Assembly: GCF_016811995.1 (NCBI RefSeq)
Contig: NZ_CP069159.1
Location: 3,782,001 to 3,846,000, forward strand
Source of the DNA: Citrobacter sp. R56
Lineage (GTDB): Bacteria; Pseudomonadota; Gammaproteobacteria; Enterobacterales; Enterobacteriaceae
DNA length: 64,000 bases
Reading direction: 5' to 3'
Shown here: piece by piece, positions 37,073 through 51,884 of the stretch
Position numbering within the stretch: position 1 is the first letter of the stretch
Layout: each line of letters opens with the position of its first letter
The notes under the pieces: generated by a model
What the model saw: only the letters and a program-made list of their open reading frames with translations
Databases searched by the model: none
Told to the model about the DNA's origin: nothing
Made by a program: the position numbers and the translations under genes

Positions 37073-39979
37073 ATGCCTTTTACACTTGGTCAACGCTGGA
37101 TCAGCGATACAGAAAGCGAACTGGGACTTGGAACTGTTGTTGCGATGGATGCGCGAACCGTCACCTTACTTTTCCCGGCTACAGGTGAAAACCGTCTGTA
37201 TGCGCGTAGTGACTCCCCCGTGACCCGCGTGATGTTTAATCCCGGTGATACGATTACGAGCCATGAAGGCTGGCAGTTGCAAATCGATGAAGTAAAAGAA
37301 GAAAACGGTCTGCTTGCCTACGTGGGTACTCGTCTTGATAGCGAAGAAGCGGGCGTCATGCTACGTGAAGTGCTGCTCGACAGTAAACTGGTCTTCAGTA
37401 AACCGCAGGATCGTCTGTTTGCCGGTCAAATCGACCGTATGGACCGATTTGCGCTGCGCTATCGCGCACGTAAATTTCAGAGCGAACAGTATCGCATGCC
37501 GTGGAGCGGTCTGCGCGGTCAGCGTACCAGCCTGATCCCGCATCAGCTCAATATCGCTCATGACGTTGGCCGTCGCCACGCCCCGCGCGTGTTGTTAGCG
37601 GACGAAGTCGGTCTGGGAAAAACCATTGAAGCGGGAATGATCCTGCATCAGCAATTGTTGGCCGGTGCGGCAGAGCGCGTATTGATTATCGTGCCTGAAA
37701 CATTACAGCATCAGTGGCTGGTTGAAATGCTGCGTCGTTTTAATCTGCGTTTCGCGCTGTTTGATGATGAACGTTACGCAGAAGCCCAGCATGACGCCTA
37801 TAACCCGTTTGAAACCGAACAACTGGTTATCTGCTCGCTGGACTTCGCCCGTCGCAGTAAGCAACGCCTGGAACACCTGTGCGATGCCGAATGGGATCTG
37901 ATGGTTGTCGATGAAGCGCACCACCTGGTGTGGAGCGAAGATGCACCAAGCCGTGAATATGCCGCGATCGAACAGCTGGCGGAACGCGTTCCGGGGATCC
38001 TGCTGCTTACCGCAACGCCGGAACAACTGGGGATGGAAAGCCACTTCGCGCGTCTGCGTCTGCTGGACCCAAGCCGTTTCCACGACTTCGGGCAATTTGT
38101 CGAAGAGCAGAAAAATTACCGTCCGGTTGCGGATGCCGTTGCGATGCTGCTGGCAGGCAATAAGCTGAGCAATGACGAACTCAATATGCTCGGCGACCTG
38201 ATTGGCGAGCAGGATATCGAACCGCTGCTGCAAGCCGCCAACAGCGATCGTGAAGACGCACAGAGTGCCCGTCAGGAACTGGTCTCCATGCTGATGGACC
38301 GCCACGGCACCAGCCGCGTGCTGTTCCGTAACACCCGTAATGGTGTTAAAGGCTTCCCGAAACGCGAACTGCACACCATTAAACTCCCGCTGCCAACGCA
38401 GTATCAAACGGCGATTAAAGTCTCCGGGATTATGGGCGCACGTAAAAGCGCGGAAGACAGGGCTCGCGACATGCTCTACCCGGAGCAGATTTATCAGGAA
38501 TTCGAAGGTGATACAGGAACCTGGTGGAACTTCGATCCCCGCGTTGAATGGCTGATGGGCTACCTGACCAGTCACCGTTCGCAGAAAGTGCTGGTGATTT
38601 GTGCGAAAGCCACCACCGCATTACAGCTGGAGCAGGTTCTGCGCGAACGCGAAGGTATTCGCGCCGCCGTATTCCACGAAGGCATGTCGATTATTGAGCG
38701 CGACCGCGCTGCCGCCTGGTTTGGGGAAGAAGACAGCGGCGCTCAGGTTCTGCTCTGTTCTGAAATCGGTTCCGAAGGCCGTAACTTCCAGTTCGCCAGC
38801 AACCTGGTAATGTTTGACCTGCCATTCAACCCGGACCTGCTGGAACAGCGTATTGGTCGTCTGGATCGTATTGGTCAGGCGCATGATATTCAGATCCACA
38901 TTCCTTTCTTAGAAAAAACCGCGCAGTCGGTACTGGTTCGCTGGTATCACGAAGGCCTGGATGCGTTTGAGCACACCTGCCCGACCGGGCGCACCATCTA
39001 TGACACGGTGTATAACGATCTGATCACCTTCCTGGCCGCGCCTGAAAACAGCGATGGCTTCGACGAGCTGATTAAATCCTGCCGCGAACAGCATGAAGCA
39101 CTGAAAGCACAACTGGAGCAGGGTCGTGACCGCCTGCTCGAAATTCACTCGAATGGCGGTGAAAAAGCGCAACAGTTGGCCGAAAGTATTGAAGAGCAGG
39201 ATGACGATACCAACCTGATTGCGTTTGCCATGAACCTGTTTGATATCGTGGGTATTAATCAGGACGATCGCGGTGAGAATCTGATTGTACTGACCCCTTC
39301 CGATCACATGCTGGTGCCGGACTTCCCGGGTTTACCTGAAGATGGCTGCACCATTACCTTCGAGCGCGATGTGGCACTGTCGCGCGAAGATGCGCAGTTT
39401 GTGACCTGGGAACACCCGCTGATCCGTAACGGTCTGGATCTGATTTTGTCGGGCGATACCGGCAGTAGTACGATTTCTCTGTTGAAAAACAAAGCATTGC
39501 CGGTCGGTACCTTGCTGGTAGAACTGGTGTATGTAGTGGAAGCCCAGGCACCGAAACAGCTGCAACTTAACCGCTTCCTGCCAGCAACGCCGGTCCGTAT
39601 GCTGCTGGACAAAAACGGCAACAATCTGGCGGCACAGGTTGAGTTCGAGACCTTTAACCGCCAGTTAAGCGCCGTGAACCGTCACACCGGCAGTAAGCTG
39701 GTCAATGCGGTTCAGCAGGATGTCCACGCGATTTTACAACTGGGTGAAGCGCAGGTAGAAAAATCCGCCCGTGCGTTGATCGACGCCGCACGCAGCGAAG
39801 CCGATGAGAAACTCTCCGCAGAGTTGTCGCGTCTGGAAGCGCTGCGCGCAGTCAACCCTAACATCCGTGATGACGAACTGACGGCTATCGAGACAAATCG
39901 TCAGCAGATTCTGGAAAGCCTCGATCAGGCGAACTGGCGTCTGGATGCGTTGCGCCTTATTGTCGTCACGCATCAATAA
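37073..39979 (+). CDS. rapA: RapA (HepA), RNA polymerase-associated SWI2/SNF2 ATPase
   Basis: ATPase that recycles RNA polymerase; 968 residues, E. coli length. An N-terminal Tudor-like pair of domains (about 1-110) binds RNA polymerase. The helicase core has [14 protein letters not shown] (about 176-189), DEAH (about 280-283), LLTATPEQ, and the C-terminal helicase lobe with [13 protein letters not shown] and [11 protein letters not shown]. Spacer and C-terminal domains follow. It lies between polB and rluA; a 130-base gap upstream probably holds its promoter. Confidence 0.97.
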   Translation: MPFTLGQRWISDTESELGLGTVVAMDARTVTLLFPATGENRLYARSDSPVTRVMFNPGDTITSHEGWQLQIDEVKEENGLLAYVGTRLDSEEAGVMLREVLLDSKLVFSKPQDRLFAGQIDRMDRFALRYRARKFQSEQYRMPWSGLRGQRTSLIPHQLNIAHDVGRRHAPRVLLADEVGLGKTIEAGMILHQQLLAGAAERVLIIVPETLQHQWLVEMLRRFNLRFALFDDERYAEAQHDAYNPFETEQLVICSLDFARRSKQRLEHLCDAEWDLMVVDEAHHLVWSEDAPSREYAAIEQLAERVPGILLLTATPEQLGMESHFARLRLLDPSRFHDFGQFVEEQKNYRPVADAVAMLLAGNKLSNDELNMLGDLIGEQDIEPLLQAANSDREDAQSARQELVSMLMDRHGTSRVLFRNTRNGVKGFPKRELHTIKLPLPTQYQTAIKVSGIMGARKSAEDRARDMLYPEQIYQEFEGDTGTWWNFDPRVEWLMGYLTSHRSQKVLVICAKATTALQLEQVLREREGIRAAVFHEGMSIIERDRAAAWFGEEDSGAQVLLCSEIGSEGRNFQFASNLVMFDLPFNPDLLEQRIGRLDRIGQAHDIQIHIPFLEKTAQSVLVRWYHEGLDAFEHTCPTGRTIYDTVYNDLITFLAAPENSDGFDELIKSCREQHEALKAQLEQGRDRLLEIHSNGGEKAQQLAESIEEQDDDTNLIAFAMNLFDIVGINQDDRGENLIVLTPSDHMLVPDFPGLPEDGCTITFERDVALSREDAQFVTWEHPLIRNGLDLILSGDTGSSTISLLKNKALPVGTLLVELVYVVEAQAPKQLQLNRFLPATPVRMLLDKNGNNLAAQVEFETFNRQLSAVNRHTGSKLVNAVQQDVHAILQLGEAQVEKSARALIDAARSEADEKLSAELSRLEALRAVNPNIRDDELTAIETNRQQILESLDQANWRLDALRLIVVTHQ

Positions 39980-39990
39980 CGGAGCTGAAA

Positions 39991-40650
39991 ATGGGAATGG
40001 AAAACTACAATCCGCCGACGGATCCCTGGCTGGTTATCCTGTATCAGGATGAGCACATTATGGTGGTCAACAAGCCGAGCGGCTTGTTGTCTGTACCGGG
40101 TCGTCAGGAAGAGCACAAAGACAGCGTGATGACGCGTATTCAACGCGACTACCCGCAGGCAGAGTCGGTGCATCGTCTTGATATGGCGACCAGCGGCGTG
40201 ATTGTAGTGGCGCTCGCAAAAGCGGCTGAGCGTGAACTCAAACGCCAGTTTCGCGAGCGCGAACCGAAAAAGCAGTATGTTGCGCGTGTGTGGGGACATC
40301 CCGCACCCAGTGAGGGGGTGGTCGATTTACCCCTGATTTGTGACTGGCCGAACCGGCCAAAGCAAAAAGTGTGTTATGAGACGGGAAAAGCGGCACAAAC
40401 CGGGTATGAGGTAGTGGATTACGCGGCGGATAATACCGCCAGGGTCGTCCTCAAACCGATTACCGGGCGTTCTCATCAACTACGCGTACACATGCTGGCA
40501 CTCGGGCATCCTATTTTAGGCGACCGGTTTTATGCGCCCCCGGAAGCGCTGGCGATGGCGCCACGCTTGTTACTGCATGCCGAAATGCTGACCATTACGC
40601 ATCCCGCTTACGGTAACAGCATGACCTTCAAAGCCCCGGCAGATTTTTAA
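39991..40650 (+). CDS. rluA: RluA, dual-specificity pseudouridine synthase
   Basis: Makes pseudouridine 746 in 23S rRNA and 32 in several tRNAs. The product is 219 residues, E. coli length. The catalytic aspartate 64 lies in HRLDMATSG (61-69), and the RluA-family PITGRSHQLRVHMLALGHPILGD stretch is complete. It starts 11 bases after rapA and is probably co-transcribed with it. Confidence 0.96.
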   Translation: MGMENYNPPTDPWLVILYQDEHIMVVNKPSGLLSVPGRQEEHKDSVMTRIQRDYPQAESVHRLDMATSGVIVVALAKAAERELKRQFREREPKKQYVARVWGHPAPSEGVVDLPLICDWPNRPKQKVCYETGKAAQTGYEVVDYAADNTARVVLKPITGRSHQLRVHMLALGHPILGDRFYAPPEALAMAPRLLLHAEMLTITHPAYGNSMTFKAPADF

Positions 40651-40662
40651 TGTCGGCCTGAC

Positions 40663-40696
40663 TGCCGGATAGCGTGCAATGCATTGCTATCCGGCA
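40663..40696. repeat. REP-like palindrome between rluA and djlA
   Basis: TGCCGGATAGC (40663-40673) and GCTATCCGGCA (40686-40696) are perfect 11-base inverse arms between convergent genes. It may act as a bidirectional terminator; no strong T-run is present. Confidence 0.8.
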
Positions 40697-40703
40697 TCAC
40701 GGA

Positions 40704-41516
40704 TTACTTGAACCCTTTTTGTTCCTTAATCAGTTCATACGCCTTTTGAATTTCCTGCGCTTTTTGCTTCGCCATCTCCATCATCTCCGGCGGTAAACCT
40801 TTCGCCACCAGTTTGTCAGGATGATGCTCACTCATCAGCTTACGATAGGCGCGTTTGATCGTTGTCGCATCGTCGCCAGGTTTCACGCCGAGTACGTTGC
40901 AGGCATCTTCCAGCGTCGGTCCTCGTTGCGCCTGTTGCCAACCGCCGCCAGATTGTTGCTGATATCCGCCGCCAAACTGTGCCCCGCCCTGCATCATGCG
41001 CAGAAACTGGTCAAACTGCGTGCGGGAAATCCCTAACTCTTCGGCGATGACATACAGCACTTCCCGCTCGTTCGGATGCAAAGTGCCATCGGCAAACGCC
41101 GCCTGAATCTGAATCTCCAGAAACATGCGGATTAGATCGAATCGCCCAAAACAGACGCTACGAAACTGGCGCATTTTTTCACGTAATGGGTAATTGTCTG
41201 ATTTTCCGACGCGGAAGGCATGTTGCGCCGCTGTACGCGATTCACCGTGCAAATTCATCCGATCCATCAACTGACTGGCGATATGAATATCGGCTTCGGT
41301 GACGCGCCCTTTCGATTTGGTTAAGTGTCCCATGACTTCAAAAGTCGTGGCAAAAAACAGCGCCTGACGCTCACGTTGGTTCGCAAACCACGCCATTTTG
41401 CGACTGCGGGCTTTGTCGAACATGTGCCCGACCAGCAGGCCTAAAACCACGCCCCAGAAGCCTCCGCCCATCATTAGAGCCACGGCGACACCAATTATTT
41501 TTCCCCAGTACTGCAT
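40704..41516 (-). CDS. djlA: DjlA, membrane-anchored DnaJ-like co-chaperone
   Basis: Inner-membrane J-domain protein that stimulates DnaK, linked in E. coli to the Rcs phosphorelay and capsule. The 270-residue product has one N-terminal membrane segment (about 6-30), a TerB-like helical domain (about 60-190), a Gln/Gly-rich linker and a C-terminal J domain (about 205-270) with the HPD motif in SEHHPDKL. It diverges from lptD. Confidence 0.96.
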   Translation of the reverse strand: MQYWGKIIGVAVALMMGGGFWGVVLGLLVGHMFDKARSRKMAWFANQRERQALFFATTFEVMGHLTKSKGRVTEADIHIASQLMDRMNLHGESRTAAQHAFRVGKSDNYPLREKMRQFRSVCFGRFDLIRMFLEIQIQAAFADGTLHPNEREVLYVIAEELGISRTQFDQFLRMMQGGAQFGGGYQQQSGGGWQQAQRGPTLEDACNVLGVKPGDDATTIKRAYRKLMSEHHPDKLVAKGLPPEMMEMAKQKAQEIQKAYELIKEQKGFK

Positions 41517-41848
41517 AGACTCCCCAAATCTTTACGCGGTCAGTGAGGCTATGTCCCACAATATAAGGTGCTTTTACGGTAATCAACGCTACGGTCAATT
41601 GTGGGACATAGCCTATAATTTGCATTATCATACCTGTCATTCAATGCCGTGCCTAACACCACAGACGCTATATCCATTGGATTTCGAGTTGCAACAAGGC
41701 GATAACGTACCGCCAAAAACGATGCAGCCAGGAAGATGGCGGGTATAAAACGGACAGGATTAACACTAGCGCAGTGAAGATGAGTACGTTAGTCTCTGAC
41801 CGTTTGTCACGCGCAACGCTACCGATGATGGAACAATAAATACAACGT
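41517..41848. promoter_or_regulatory. djlA-lptD divergent region with a 16-base inverted repeat
   Basis: A 332-base gap. GGCTATGTCCCACAAT (41547-41562) and its exact inverse ATTGTGGGACATAGCC (41598-41613) are 35 bases apart. A TATAAT at 41614-41619 adjoins the right arm in the lptD direction, and TATATT overlaps the left arm on the minus strand in the djlA direction, so both arms are placed at likely divergent promoters. The long lptD leader follows, with no other gene. In E. coli lptD is partly sigma-E controlled; I could not identify that promoter here. Confidence 0.55.
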
Positions 41849-44221
41849 ATGAAAAAACGTATTCCCACTCTTCTGGCCACCATGATTGCCAGCGCCCTTT
41901 ATAGCCAGCAGGGCGCCGCAGCCGATCTCGCCTCACAGTGTTTGCTGGGCGTGCCGAGCTATAACCGTCCACTGGTGCAGGGCGAGACGAACGAGCTACC
42001 CGTTACCATTACGGCCGATCACGCCAAAGGGAACTACCCTGATGACGCGGTGTTTACCGGTAATGTGGATATCGCCCAGGGCAATAGTCGCCTTCTGGCT
42101 GATGAGGTACAACTCCATCAGAAAGAAGCGCAAGGCCTCCCTGAGCCCGTTCGTACTGTCGATGCGCTGGGTAACGTCCATTATGATGACAACCAGGTCA
42201 TCCTGAAGGGACCAAAAGGTTGGTCGAACCTGAATACCAAAGACACTAACGTGTGGGAAGGCGACTATCAGATGGTCGGTCGTCAGGGGCGTGGTAAAGC
42301 GGACCTGATGAAACAGCGTGGCGAAAACCGTTATACCATCCTTGAAAACGGTAGCTTCACCTCCTGTTTACCCGGCGCTGACACCTGGAGCGTGGTGGGC
42401 AGTGAAGTTATCCACGACCGCGAAGAGCAGGTGGCGGAAATCTGGAACGCCCGTTTTAAAGTCGGCCCTGTTCCGGTCTTCTATAGCCCGTATTTGCAGT
42501 TACCGGTTGGCGATAAACGCCGCTCAGGCTTCCTGATCCCGAATGCGCAGTACAGCAGTAATAACTATTTTGAGTTCTATCTGCCGTATTACTGGAACAT
42601 CGCGCCCAATATGGACGCCACGATCACGCCACACTATATGCACCGCCGTGGCGGCATTATGTGGGAGAACGAATTCCGCTACCTCACCCATGCGGGCGCC
42701 GGTTTGATGGAGTTTGACTACCTGAACTCCGATGATGTCTATAGTGACGAAAATCCTAACGATGACAACTCGCGCCGCTGGTTGTTCTACTGGCAACACT
42801 CAGGTGTCATGGACCAGGTGTGGCGTTTCAACGTCAACTATACCAAGGTCAGTGACTCCAAATACTTCAATGACTTTGATAACAAGTACGGTTCCAGTAC
42901 TGACGGCTATGCGACGCAGAAATTTAGCGTCGGCTATGCGGTGGAAAACTTTGACGCCACCGTGTCGACCAAACAATTCCAGGTCTTTAGCGATCAGAGC
43001 ACCAGCAGTTACTCGGCGGAACCACAGTTAGACGTTAACCTCTATCAGAATGACGTCGGTCCTTTTGATATGCGTATCTACGGTCAGGCTGTTCATTTTG
43101 TGAACACCAAAGACGATATGCCGGAAGCGACCCGTCTGCATCTGGAACCGACCATCAATTTGCCGTTGTCGAATCAGTGGGGCAGTATCAATACGGAAGC
43201 GAAGCTGCTGGCGACCCACTACCAACAGACCAATCTGGATTCGTACAATAACAATCCCAAGAATTTGAATAAGCTGGATGAGTCCGCAGACCGCGTGATG
43301 CCGCAGTTCAAAGTCGACGGAAAGATGATATTTGAACGCGACATGGCCACCTTCGCCCCTGGCTACACCCAGACGCTGGAGCCGCGCGCGCAGTATCTGT
43401 ATGTCCCGTTCCGTGACCAGAGCGGTATCTACAACTACGATTCGTCTTTGCTGCAGTCTGACTATTCTGGCCTGTTCCGCGACCGTACTTATGGCGGTCT
43501 GGACCGTATCTCTTCCGCCAACCAGGTCACGACCGGCGTCACATCTCGTGTATATGATGACGCTGCCGTTGAACGTTTTAACGTTTCTCTGGGTCAAATC
43601 TACTATTTCACGGAGTCTCGCACTGGCGATGACAACATAAAATGGGAGAATGATGACAAAACGGGTTCACTGGTCTGGGCGGGTGACACCTACTGGCGCA
43701 TTTCCGATCGTTGGGGTTTACGTAGCGGCCTGCAATATGACACGCGTCTGGACAGCGTGGCGACCAGCAGCAGCAGCATTGAATACCGTCGGGATGAAAA
43801 TCGCCTGGTGCAACTGAACTATCGGTATGCCAGTCCGGAATATATTCAGGCAACATTGCCCAGAAATAGTAGCGACACGCGCTGGAATGCCCCGCAGTAT
43901 AAAGACGGGATTAATCAGGTCGGTATGGTGGCAAGCTGGCCGATTGCTGACCGGTGGTCCATTGTTGGCGCCTACTACTATGACACCAATGTGAATAAAG
44001 CTGCCGACCAGATGCTCGGTCTACAGTATAACTCCTGCTGCTATGCGCTGCGCTTCGGGTACGAACGTAAGCTGAACGGTTGGGATAGTGACAAACAAGA
44101 GTCTGTCTATGACAACGTGATCGGCTTTAACATCGAGCTGCGTGGCCTGAGCTCCAACTATGGCCTCGGCACGCAAGAGATGCTGCGCTCGAACATTCTG
44201 CCGTACCAGAACTCTTTGTGA
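41849..44221 (+). CDS. lptD: LptD, LPS-assembly outer membrane protein
   Basis: Outer-membrane beta-barrel that, with LptE, inserts LPS into the outer leaflet. The product is 790 residues (E. coli 784). The signal peptide ends at about 25 (AAA), followed by the periplasmic jellyroll domain (about 25-200) and a 26-strand barrel. Four conserved cysteines are present: ASQC near 31, TSCLPG near 173 and the CC pair in NSCCYAL near 730, the pattern needed for its disulphides. Length differences from E. coli lie in two loop regions (about 470 and 675). Confidence 0.96.
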   Translation: MKKRIPTLLATMIASALYSQQGAAADLASQCLLGVPSYNRPLVQGETNELPVTITADHAKGNYPDDAVFTGNVDIAQGNSRLLADEVQLHQKEAQGLPEPVRTVDALGNVHYDDNQVILKGPKGWSNLNTKDTNVWEGDYQMVGRQGRGKADLMKQRGENRYTILENGSFTSCLPGADTWSVVGSEVIHDREEQVAEIWNARFKVGPVPVFYSPYLQLPVGDKRRSGFLIPNAQYSSNNYFEFYLPYYWNIAPNMDATITPHYMHRRGGIMWENEFRYLTHAGAGLMEFDYLNSDDVYSDENPNDDNSRRWLFYWQHSGVMDQVWRFNVNYTKVSDSKYFNDFDNKYGSSTDGYATQKFSVGYAVENFDATVSTKQFQVFSDQSTSSYSAEPQLDVNLYQNDVGPFDMRIYGQAVHFVNTKDDMPEATRLHLEPTINLPLSNQWGSINTEAKLLATHYQQTNLDSYNNNPKNLNKLDESADRVMPQFKVDGKMIFERDMATFAPGYTQTLEPRAQYLYVPFRDQSGIYNYDSSLLQSDYSGLFRDRTYGGLDRISSANQVTTGVTSRVYDDAAVERFNVSLGQIYYFTESRTGDDNIKWENDDKTGSLVWAGDTYWRISDRWGLRSGLQYDTRLDSVATSSSSIEYRRDENRLVQLNYRYASPEYIQATLPRNSSDTRWNAPQYKDGINQVGMVASWPIADRWSIVGAYYYDTNVNKAADQMLGLQYNSCCYALRFGYERKLNGWDSDKQESVYDNVIGFNIELRGLSSNYGLGTQEMLRSNILPYQNSL

Positions 44222-44274
44222 TCTGATTGATTTACCACGTAATCCGCATTGCGGTTAATTGAAATGGAAAAAGT

Positions 44275-47368
<3,094 letters not shown>

Positions 47369-47370
47369 GC

Positions 47371-47748
47371 ATGATCAATTCGCCCCGAGTGTGTATTCAG
47401 GTACAAAGCGTCTATATTGAGGCGCAGTCCGCACCTGATGATGAACGTTACGTCTTTGCATATACCGTGACCATCCGCAATTTGGGGCGAGCGCCAGTAC
47501 AGCTGTTAGGTCGCTACTGGCTGATTACCAATGGTCATGGCCGTGAAACTGAAGTACAGGGTGAGGGTGTGGTTGGCGTACAGCCACACATCGCGCCTGG
47601 TGAAGAATATCAGTATACCAGCGGTGCCGTCATTGAAACGCCGCTGGGCACCATGCAGGGTCATTACGAAATGATCGACGAAAATGGCGTCGCCTTTACG
47701 ATCGATATCCCCGTATTTCGACTCGCTGTTCCTACACTCATTCATTAA
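47371..47748 (+). CDS. apaG: ApaG, DUF525 protein
   Basis: A 125-residue immunoglobulin-like beta-sandwich (ApaG/DUF525) with the [22 protein letters not shown] region typical of the family. Biochemical role is not firmly known; the fold resembles domains in some F-box proteins and PolDIP2. It lies between rsmA and apaH and is expressed with them. Confidence 0.95.
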   Translation: MINSPRVCIQVQSVYIEAQSAPDDERYVFAYTVTIRNLGRAPVQLLGRYWLITNGHGRETEVQGEGVVGVQPHIAPGEEYQYTSGAVIETPLGTMQGHYEMIDENGVAFTIDIPVFRLAVPTLIH

Positions 47749-47758
47749 AACTAGAGCG

Positions 47759-48607
47759 ATGGCAACATACCTCATTGGCGACGTTCACGGTTGCTACGAC
47801 GAACTGATCGCATTGTTAGAACAAGTAGAATTTACCCCAGGGAATGACACCTTATGGTTGACGGGCGATCTGGTCGCCCGTGGTCCCGGTTCTCTGGATG
47901 TGCTGCGCTACGTTAAATCACTGGGTGACAGCGTTCGCTTAGTGCTGGGCAATCACGACCTTCATTTGCTGGCTGTATTTGCTGGCATCAGCCGCAATAA
48001 ACCCAAAGACAGGCTTACTCCGCTTCTGGAAGCGCCAGATGCAGACGAACTGCTCAATTGGTTGCGTCGTCAGCCGCTATTACAGGTTGATGAAGAGAAG
48101 AAACTGGTCATGGCCCACGCGGGCATCACGCCACAGTGGGATCTACACACCGCCAAAGAGTGCGCACGCGATGTCGAAGCGGTCTTATCCAGCGACTCTT
48201 ACCCTTTCTTTCTGGACTCGATGTACGGTGATATGCCAAACAACTGGACACCAGAGTTAACGGGGCTGGCGCGCCTGCGTTTTATCACCAACGCGTTTAC
48301 CCGCATGCGCTACTGTTTTCCGAACGGTCAACTGGATATGTACAGCAAAGAGTCACCGGAAAACGCACCGGCGCCGCTGAAGCCCTGGTTTGCCATTCCG
48401 GGACCGGTTAGCGAAGCGTATAGCATTGCTTTCGGACACTGGGCCTCACTGGAAGGAAGAGGCACGCCAGAGGGTATTTACGGGCTGGATACGGGATGCT
48501 GCTGGGGCGGTGACTTAACCTGCCTGCGTTGGGAAGATAAAAAATATTTTGTGCAGCCATCAAACCGCCACCGAAATCCTGGCGGACATGAAGCGGTGGC
48601 GTCGTAA
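47759..48607 (+). CDS. apaH: ApaH, diadenosine tetraphosphatase
   Basis: Symmetric Ap4A hydrolase, and also a decapping enzyme for Np4-capped RNA in E. coli. The 282-residue product has the three metallophosphatase motifs GDVHGCYDE (about 7-15), [10 protein letters not shown] (about 36-45) and GNHDLHLL (about 64-71). The ATG at 47759 follows the apaG stop by ten bases; the frame extends upstream into apaG but without similarity. Last gene of the lptD-apaH group. Confidence 0.96.
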   Translation: MATYLIGDVHGCYDELIALLEQVEFTPGNDTLWLTGDLVARGPGSLDVLRYVKSLGDSVRLVLGNHDLHLLAVFAGISRNKPKDRLTPLLEAPDADELLNWLRRQPLLQVDEEKKLVMAHAGITPQWDLHTAKECARDVEAVLSSDSYPFFLDSMYGDMPNNWTPELTGLARLRFITNAFTRMRYCFPNGQLDMYSKESPENAPAPLKPWFAIPGPVSEAYSIAFGHWASLEGRGTPEGIYGLDTGCCWGGDLTCLRWEDKKYFVQPSNRHRNPGGHEAVAS

Positions 48608-48624
48608 TCGCGCAACAGGAATAC

Positions 48625-48660
48625 AGGCCGGATAAGACGCGTCAGCGTCGTCATCCGGCA
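48625..48660. repeat. REP palindrome between apaH and folA
   Basis: AGGCCGGATAAGACGCGTCAGCGTCGTCATCCGGCA: a single REP unit with inverse ends, between the convergent apaH and folA. Confidence 0.85.
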
Positions 48661-48700
48661 CTCTGCGCCTGATTCTCTGATAAAGCGTCGCTTATCAGTC

Positions 48701-49294
<594 letters not shown>

Positions 49295-49378
49295 TCATTT
49301 AAAGTGGAGTGCCAGCCTTACAGTAGTTCAAAAACAGTCAATTAGCAGTAAAGTTTGCAGAACATCACATTTTTTACC

Positions 49379-51241
49379 CTATGCTGACGGTTTTACTTCC
49401 GGCTCATCGGCAACGTCGCCCGTATGTTTACCTTCATCCGTGCCTTGCCAGCCATGGCGTTGAATTAAAGACAAATGTTCGCGATCTTCGGTGATGATTT
49501 CACTCAGCATTGCACTGGTGCGTTTGTAGACGGCCGCGCGGGCATTTGCGTCATTTTCCCCCATCGCCATCTCTTCGACCATTTGCGTATTGAAACGGCG
49601 GAACAAGTCCGCGCGCTCACGCGCTTCATAACGGCCTAACCCTAAACTTTCGAGCGCCAGACGCCCGGTCTTTAACGCGCCTTCAAAGGTTTCACGTTCC
49701 GGCATCTCCACCCCGGCCTGTCGCAAACGAATGTAGTGATCGACATCGCGGGCGCGGGCAAGAATTTGCAGATCGGGGAAATGGGTCTTCACCATTTCAG
49801 TCAGCTCAAGACTGGTTTGCGGATCGTCAATGGCGTTAATTAACACCTCTGCTTTTGCAGCCCCCGCAGATTCCAGCAAATCCATGCGCGTCGCATCGCC
49901 GTAAAACACCTTCATACCAAATTTACGCAGCGTCTCAATATGGTCAGGGTCGTGATCGAGGACGACCATTTTCACCCCGCTCGACAACAGCAAACGGCCG
50001 GTTATCTGACCATAGCGCCCGAACCCGGCGATGATCACCCGCGGTTGTTCTTCATCAATTTCATCGGCTTCACGTTCTTCATCAGCCGCAGATTTCTCCA
50101 TCCGGGTCAGCAGCACCAGCAAAATCGGCGTCGCCGCCATAGAGAGAGCCACCGCCAGCGTCAGCGCTTTGGCCCATTCAGGATCCAGCACATTCGCCAT
50201 TTGCGCCGCACCAAACACCACAAACGCAAATTCACTCCCCTGCCCTAATAATACGGCAAACCAGCGACGTTGTTTGTTCGGTACCTGCAACGGTCTGGCG
50301 ATTAGCCACAGCATGCCCATTTTAATGACCAGGAAGCCCACCAGCAGAATGACGATACGCAGCGGGTTATCAATCAGCGTGCCAAAATCAATCGACATGC
50401 CGACGCCAATGAAAAACAGCCCCAGCAATAACCCTTTAAACGGCTCAATATCACTTTCCAGCGCATGTCGGTATTCTGAACTCGCCAGCAACACGCCAGC
50501 CAGAAACGCGCCCATCGCCATTGAGAGCCCCACCTCTTCCAGCAGCAAACCGAAGCCGAATACAAGGAACAGCGCCACGGCGCTGAAGACTTCCCGCAGG
50601 CCTGAACGAGCCACAAAGCGCAGCGCCGGACGCGTAACATAGCGCCCCAGCAACACCACCAACACCAGAGCACCTGCGACTTTTAATGCAGAAAGCGCAA
50701 ACGCCCCCAGGGTCGTGGCTGCACCGCTAGCCGCCAGCAAGGGAATCATCGCCACCAGCGGAATCGCTGCGATATCCTGGAACAGCAGCACCGCAAAGGC
50801 GCTACGCCCCATTTGGGAAACCGTCAGATTACGTTCGTTCATCGCCTGCATGGCGATGGCCGTCGAGGAGAGCGCCAGCGTCATACCAATCAGTTCCGCA
50901 ACCTGCCAGCGCAGACCGAGGAACATACAGAACAGCCCAATCAGGCCGCCACAGACCACCATCTGCAACGCGCCGCCGCCAAACACCGAGGCCCGCAGTT
51001 TCCACAAACGCTGCGGATCCAGTTCAAGGCCGATAACAAACAGCATCAGCACCACGCCAATCTCAGCAAAATGCAGGATAGATTCGGCGTCTGTCACCAG
51101 GCGTAATCCCCAGGGGCCGATAATGCATCCGGCGATGAGATACCCCAGTACCGACCCTAAACCAAGTCGCACGGCAATCGGCACGATCAGCGCCGCAGAA
51201 CCCAGATAAATTAACGCCTGTATTAGCGTGTGGCTATCCAT
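49379..51241 (-). CDS. kefC: KefC, glutathione-gated K+/H+ antiporter
   Basis: Inner-membrane potassium efflux system that acidifies the cytoplasm in response to electrophiles, kept closed by glutathione. The product is 620 residues, E. coli length. A CPA2-type membrane domain of about twelve segments (1-380) is followed by an acidic linker ([14 protein letters not shown]) and a C-terminal KTN/RCK domain starting at [11 protein letters not shown] (about 401), then a regulatory tail. Its start overlaps the kefF stop by eight bases. Confidence 0.97.
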   Translation of the reverse strand: MDSHTLIQALIYLGSAALIVPIAVRLGLGSVLGYLIAGCIIGPWGLRLVTDAESILHFAEIGVVLMLFVIGLELDPQRLWKLRASVFGGGALQMVVCGGLIGLFCMFLGLRWQVAELIGMTLALSSTAIAMQAMNERNLTVSQMGRSAFAVLLFQDIAAIPLVAMIPLLAASGAATTLGAFALSALKVAGALVLVVLLGRYVTRPALRFVARSGLREVFSAVALFLVFGFGLLLEEVGLSMAMGAFLAGVLLASSEYRHALESDIEPFKGLLLGLFFIGVGMSIDFGTLIDNPLRIVILLVGFLVIKMGMLWLIARPLQVPNKQRRWFAVLLGQGSEFAFVVFGAAQMANVLDPEWAKALTLAVALSMAATPILLVLLTRMEKSAADEEREADEIDEEQPRVIIAGFGRYGQITGRLLLSSGVKMVVLDHDPDHIETLRKFGMKVFYGDATRMDLLESAGAAKAEVLINAIDDPQTSLELTEMVKTHFPDLQILARARDVDHYIRLRQAGVEMPERETFEGALKTGRLALESLGLGRYEARERADLFRRFNTQMVEEMAMGENDANARAAVYKRTSAMLSEIITEDREHLSLIQRHGWQGTDEGKHTGDVADEPEVKPSA

Positions 51242-51764
51242 TGTGCGCCTCCTGCCATTCCATCAACCGCTGCTTGTAGTGACGCGCCTGCGCCTGCAAC
51301 GTTTCATCATCGCAAATAAAGGTGCAATGCACAGCAAACGGCGGCTGCCAGGTCAATCCGCAGTAAATTGCAGTGGCCTGCAGAGGTTGAGAAAGCACGT
51401 CAAACCCCGGGTGTGAGCCAATATCAAAATGGCTTTCGCCGCCGCCCGTGGTGACGGCCCACATCAGGTGTTTATCGCGAAGCGCGGATCCGCCGTGCCC
51501 ATAGGCCCAGCCGTGAGAAAGAACTTTATCCATCCAGAGTTTAAGCAAGGGGGGAACGCCGTACCACTGCATCGGGTGTTGCCAGATGACCAGGTCAGCA
51601 CGGGATAGCGCTTCCTGTTCTGCGGCGATATCAATATTGAAGTCGGGATAGAGCTGGTAAAGAGAGCGAATTTCTACACCGTCCAGCGTCCTTGCCTGTT
51701 CGAGCATCCGCTTATTCGCATGCGAATGGTGCGGATAGGGATGCGCGTAAATGATAAGAATCAT
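51234..51764 (-). CDS. kefF: KefF, ancillary subunit of KefC (quinone oxidoreductase fold)
   Basis: Flavodoxin-fold NAD(P)H:quinone oxidoreductase of 176 residues required for full KefC activity. It has the flavodoxin start [18 protein letters not shown] and the [21 protein letters not shown] and TTGGGESHF flavin-binding loops. The start at 51764 gives family length. It is upstream of and overlaps kefC. Confidence 0.96.
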   Translation of the reverse strand: MILIIYAHPYPHHSHANKRMLEQARTLDGVEIRSLYQLYPDFNIDIAAEQEALSRADLVIWQHPMQWYGVPPLLKLWMDKVLSHGWAYGHGGSALRDKHLMWAVTTGGGESHFDIGSHPGFDVLSQPLQATAIYCGLTWQPPFAVHCTFICDDETLQAQARHYKQRLMEWQEAHNG

Positions 51765-51884
51765 GATTAGCCTGTTATTTTGCGACACTCTTTTACCACA
51801 GAGTGTAGTCAGTTATTCACCAGGCTTATAGTCAATATTCTTGAGCGGTCAGGATGAGAATTCTGAACAAGGGAGTCCGGCCGC

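Noticed and set aside
37703-38575. Open frame of 290 codons opposite rapA
   Set aside because: Antisense shadow within the rapA helicase core, no family resemblance.
41398-41748. 116-codon plus-strand frame spanning the djlA start and lptD leader
   Set aside because: It begins inside djlA on the opposite strand and runs through the divergent promoter region; no conserved domain.
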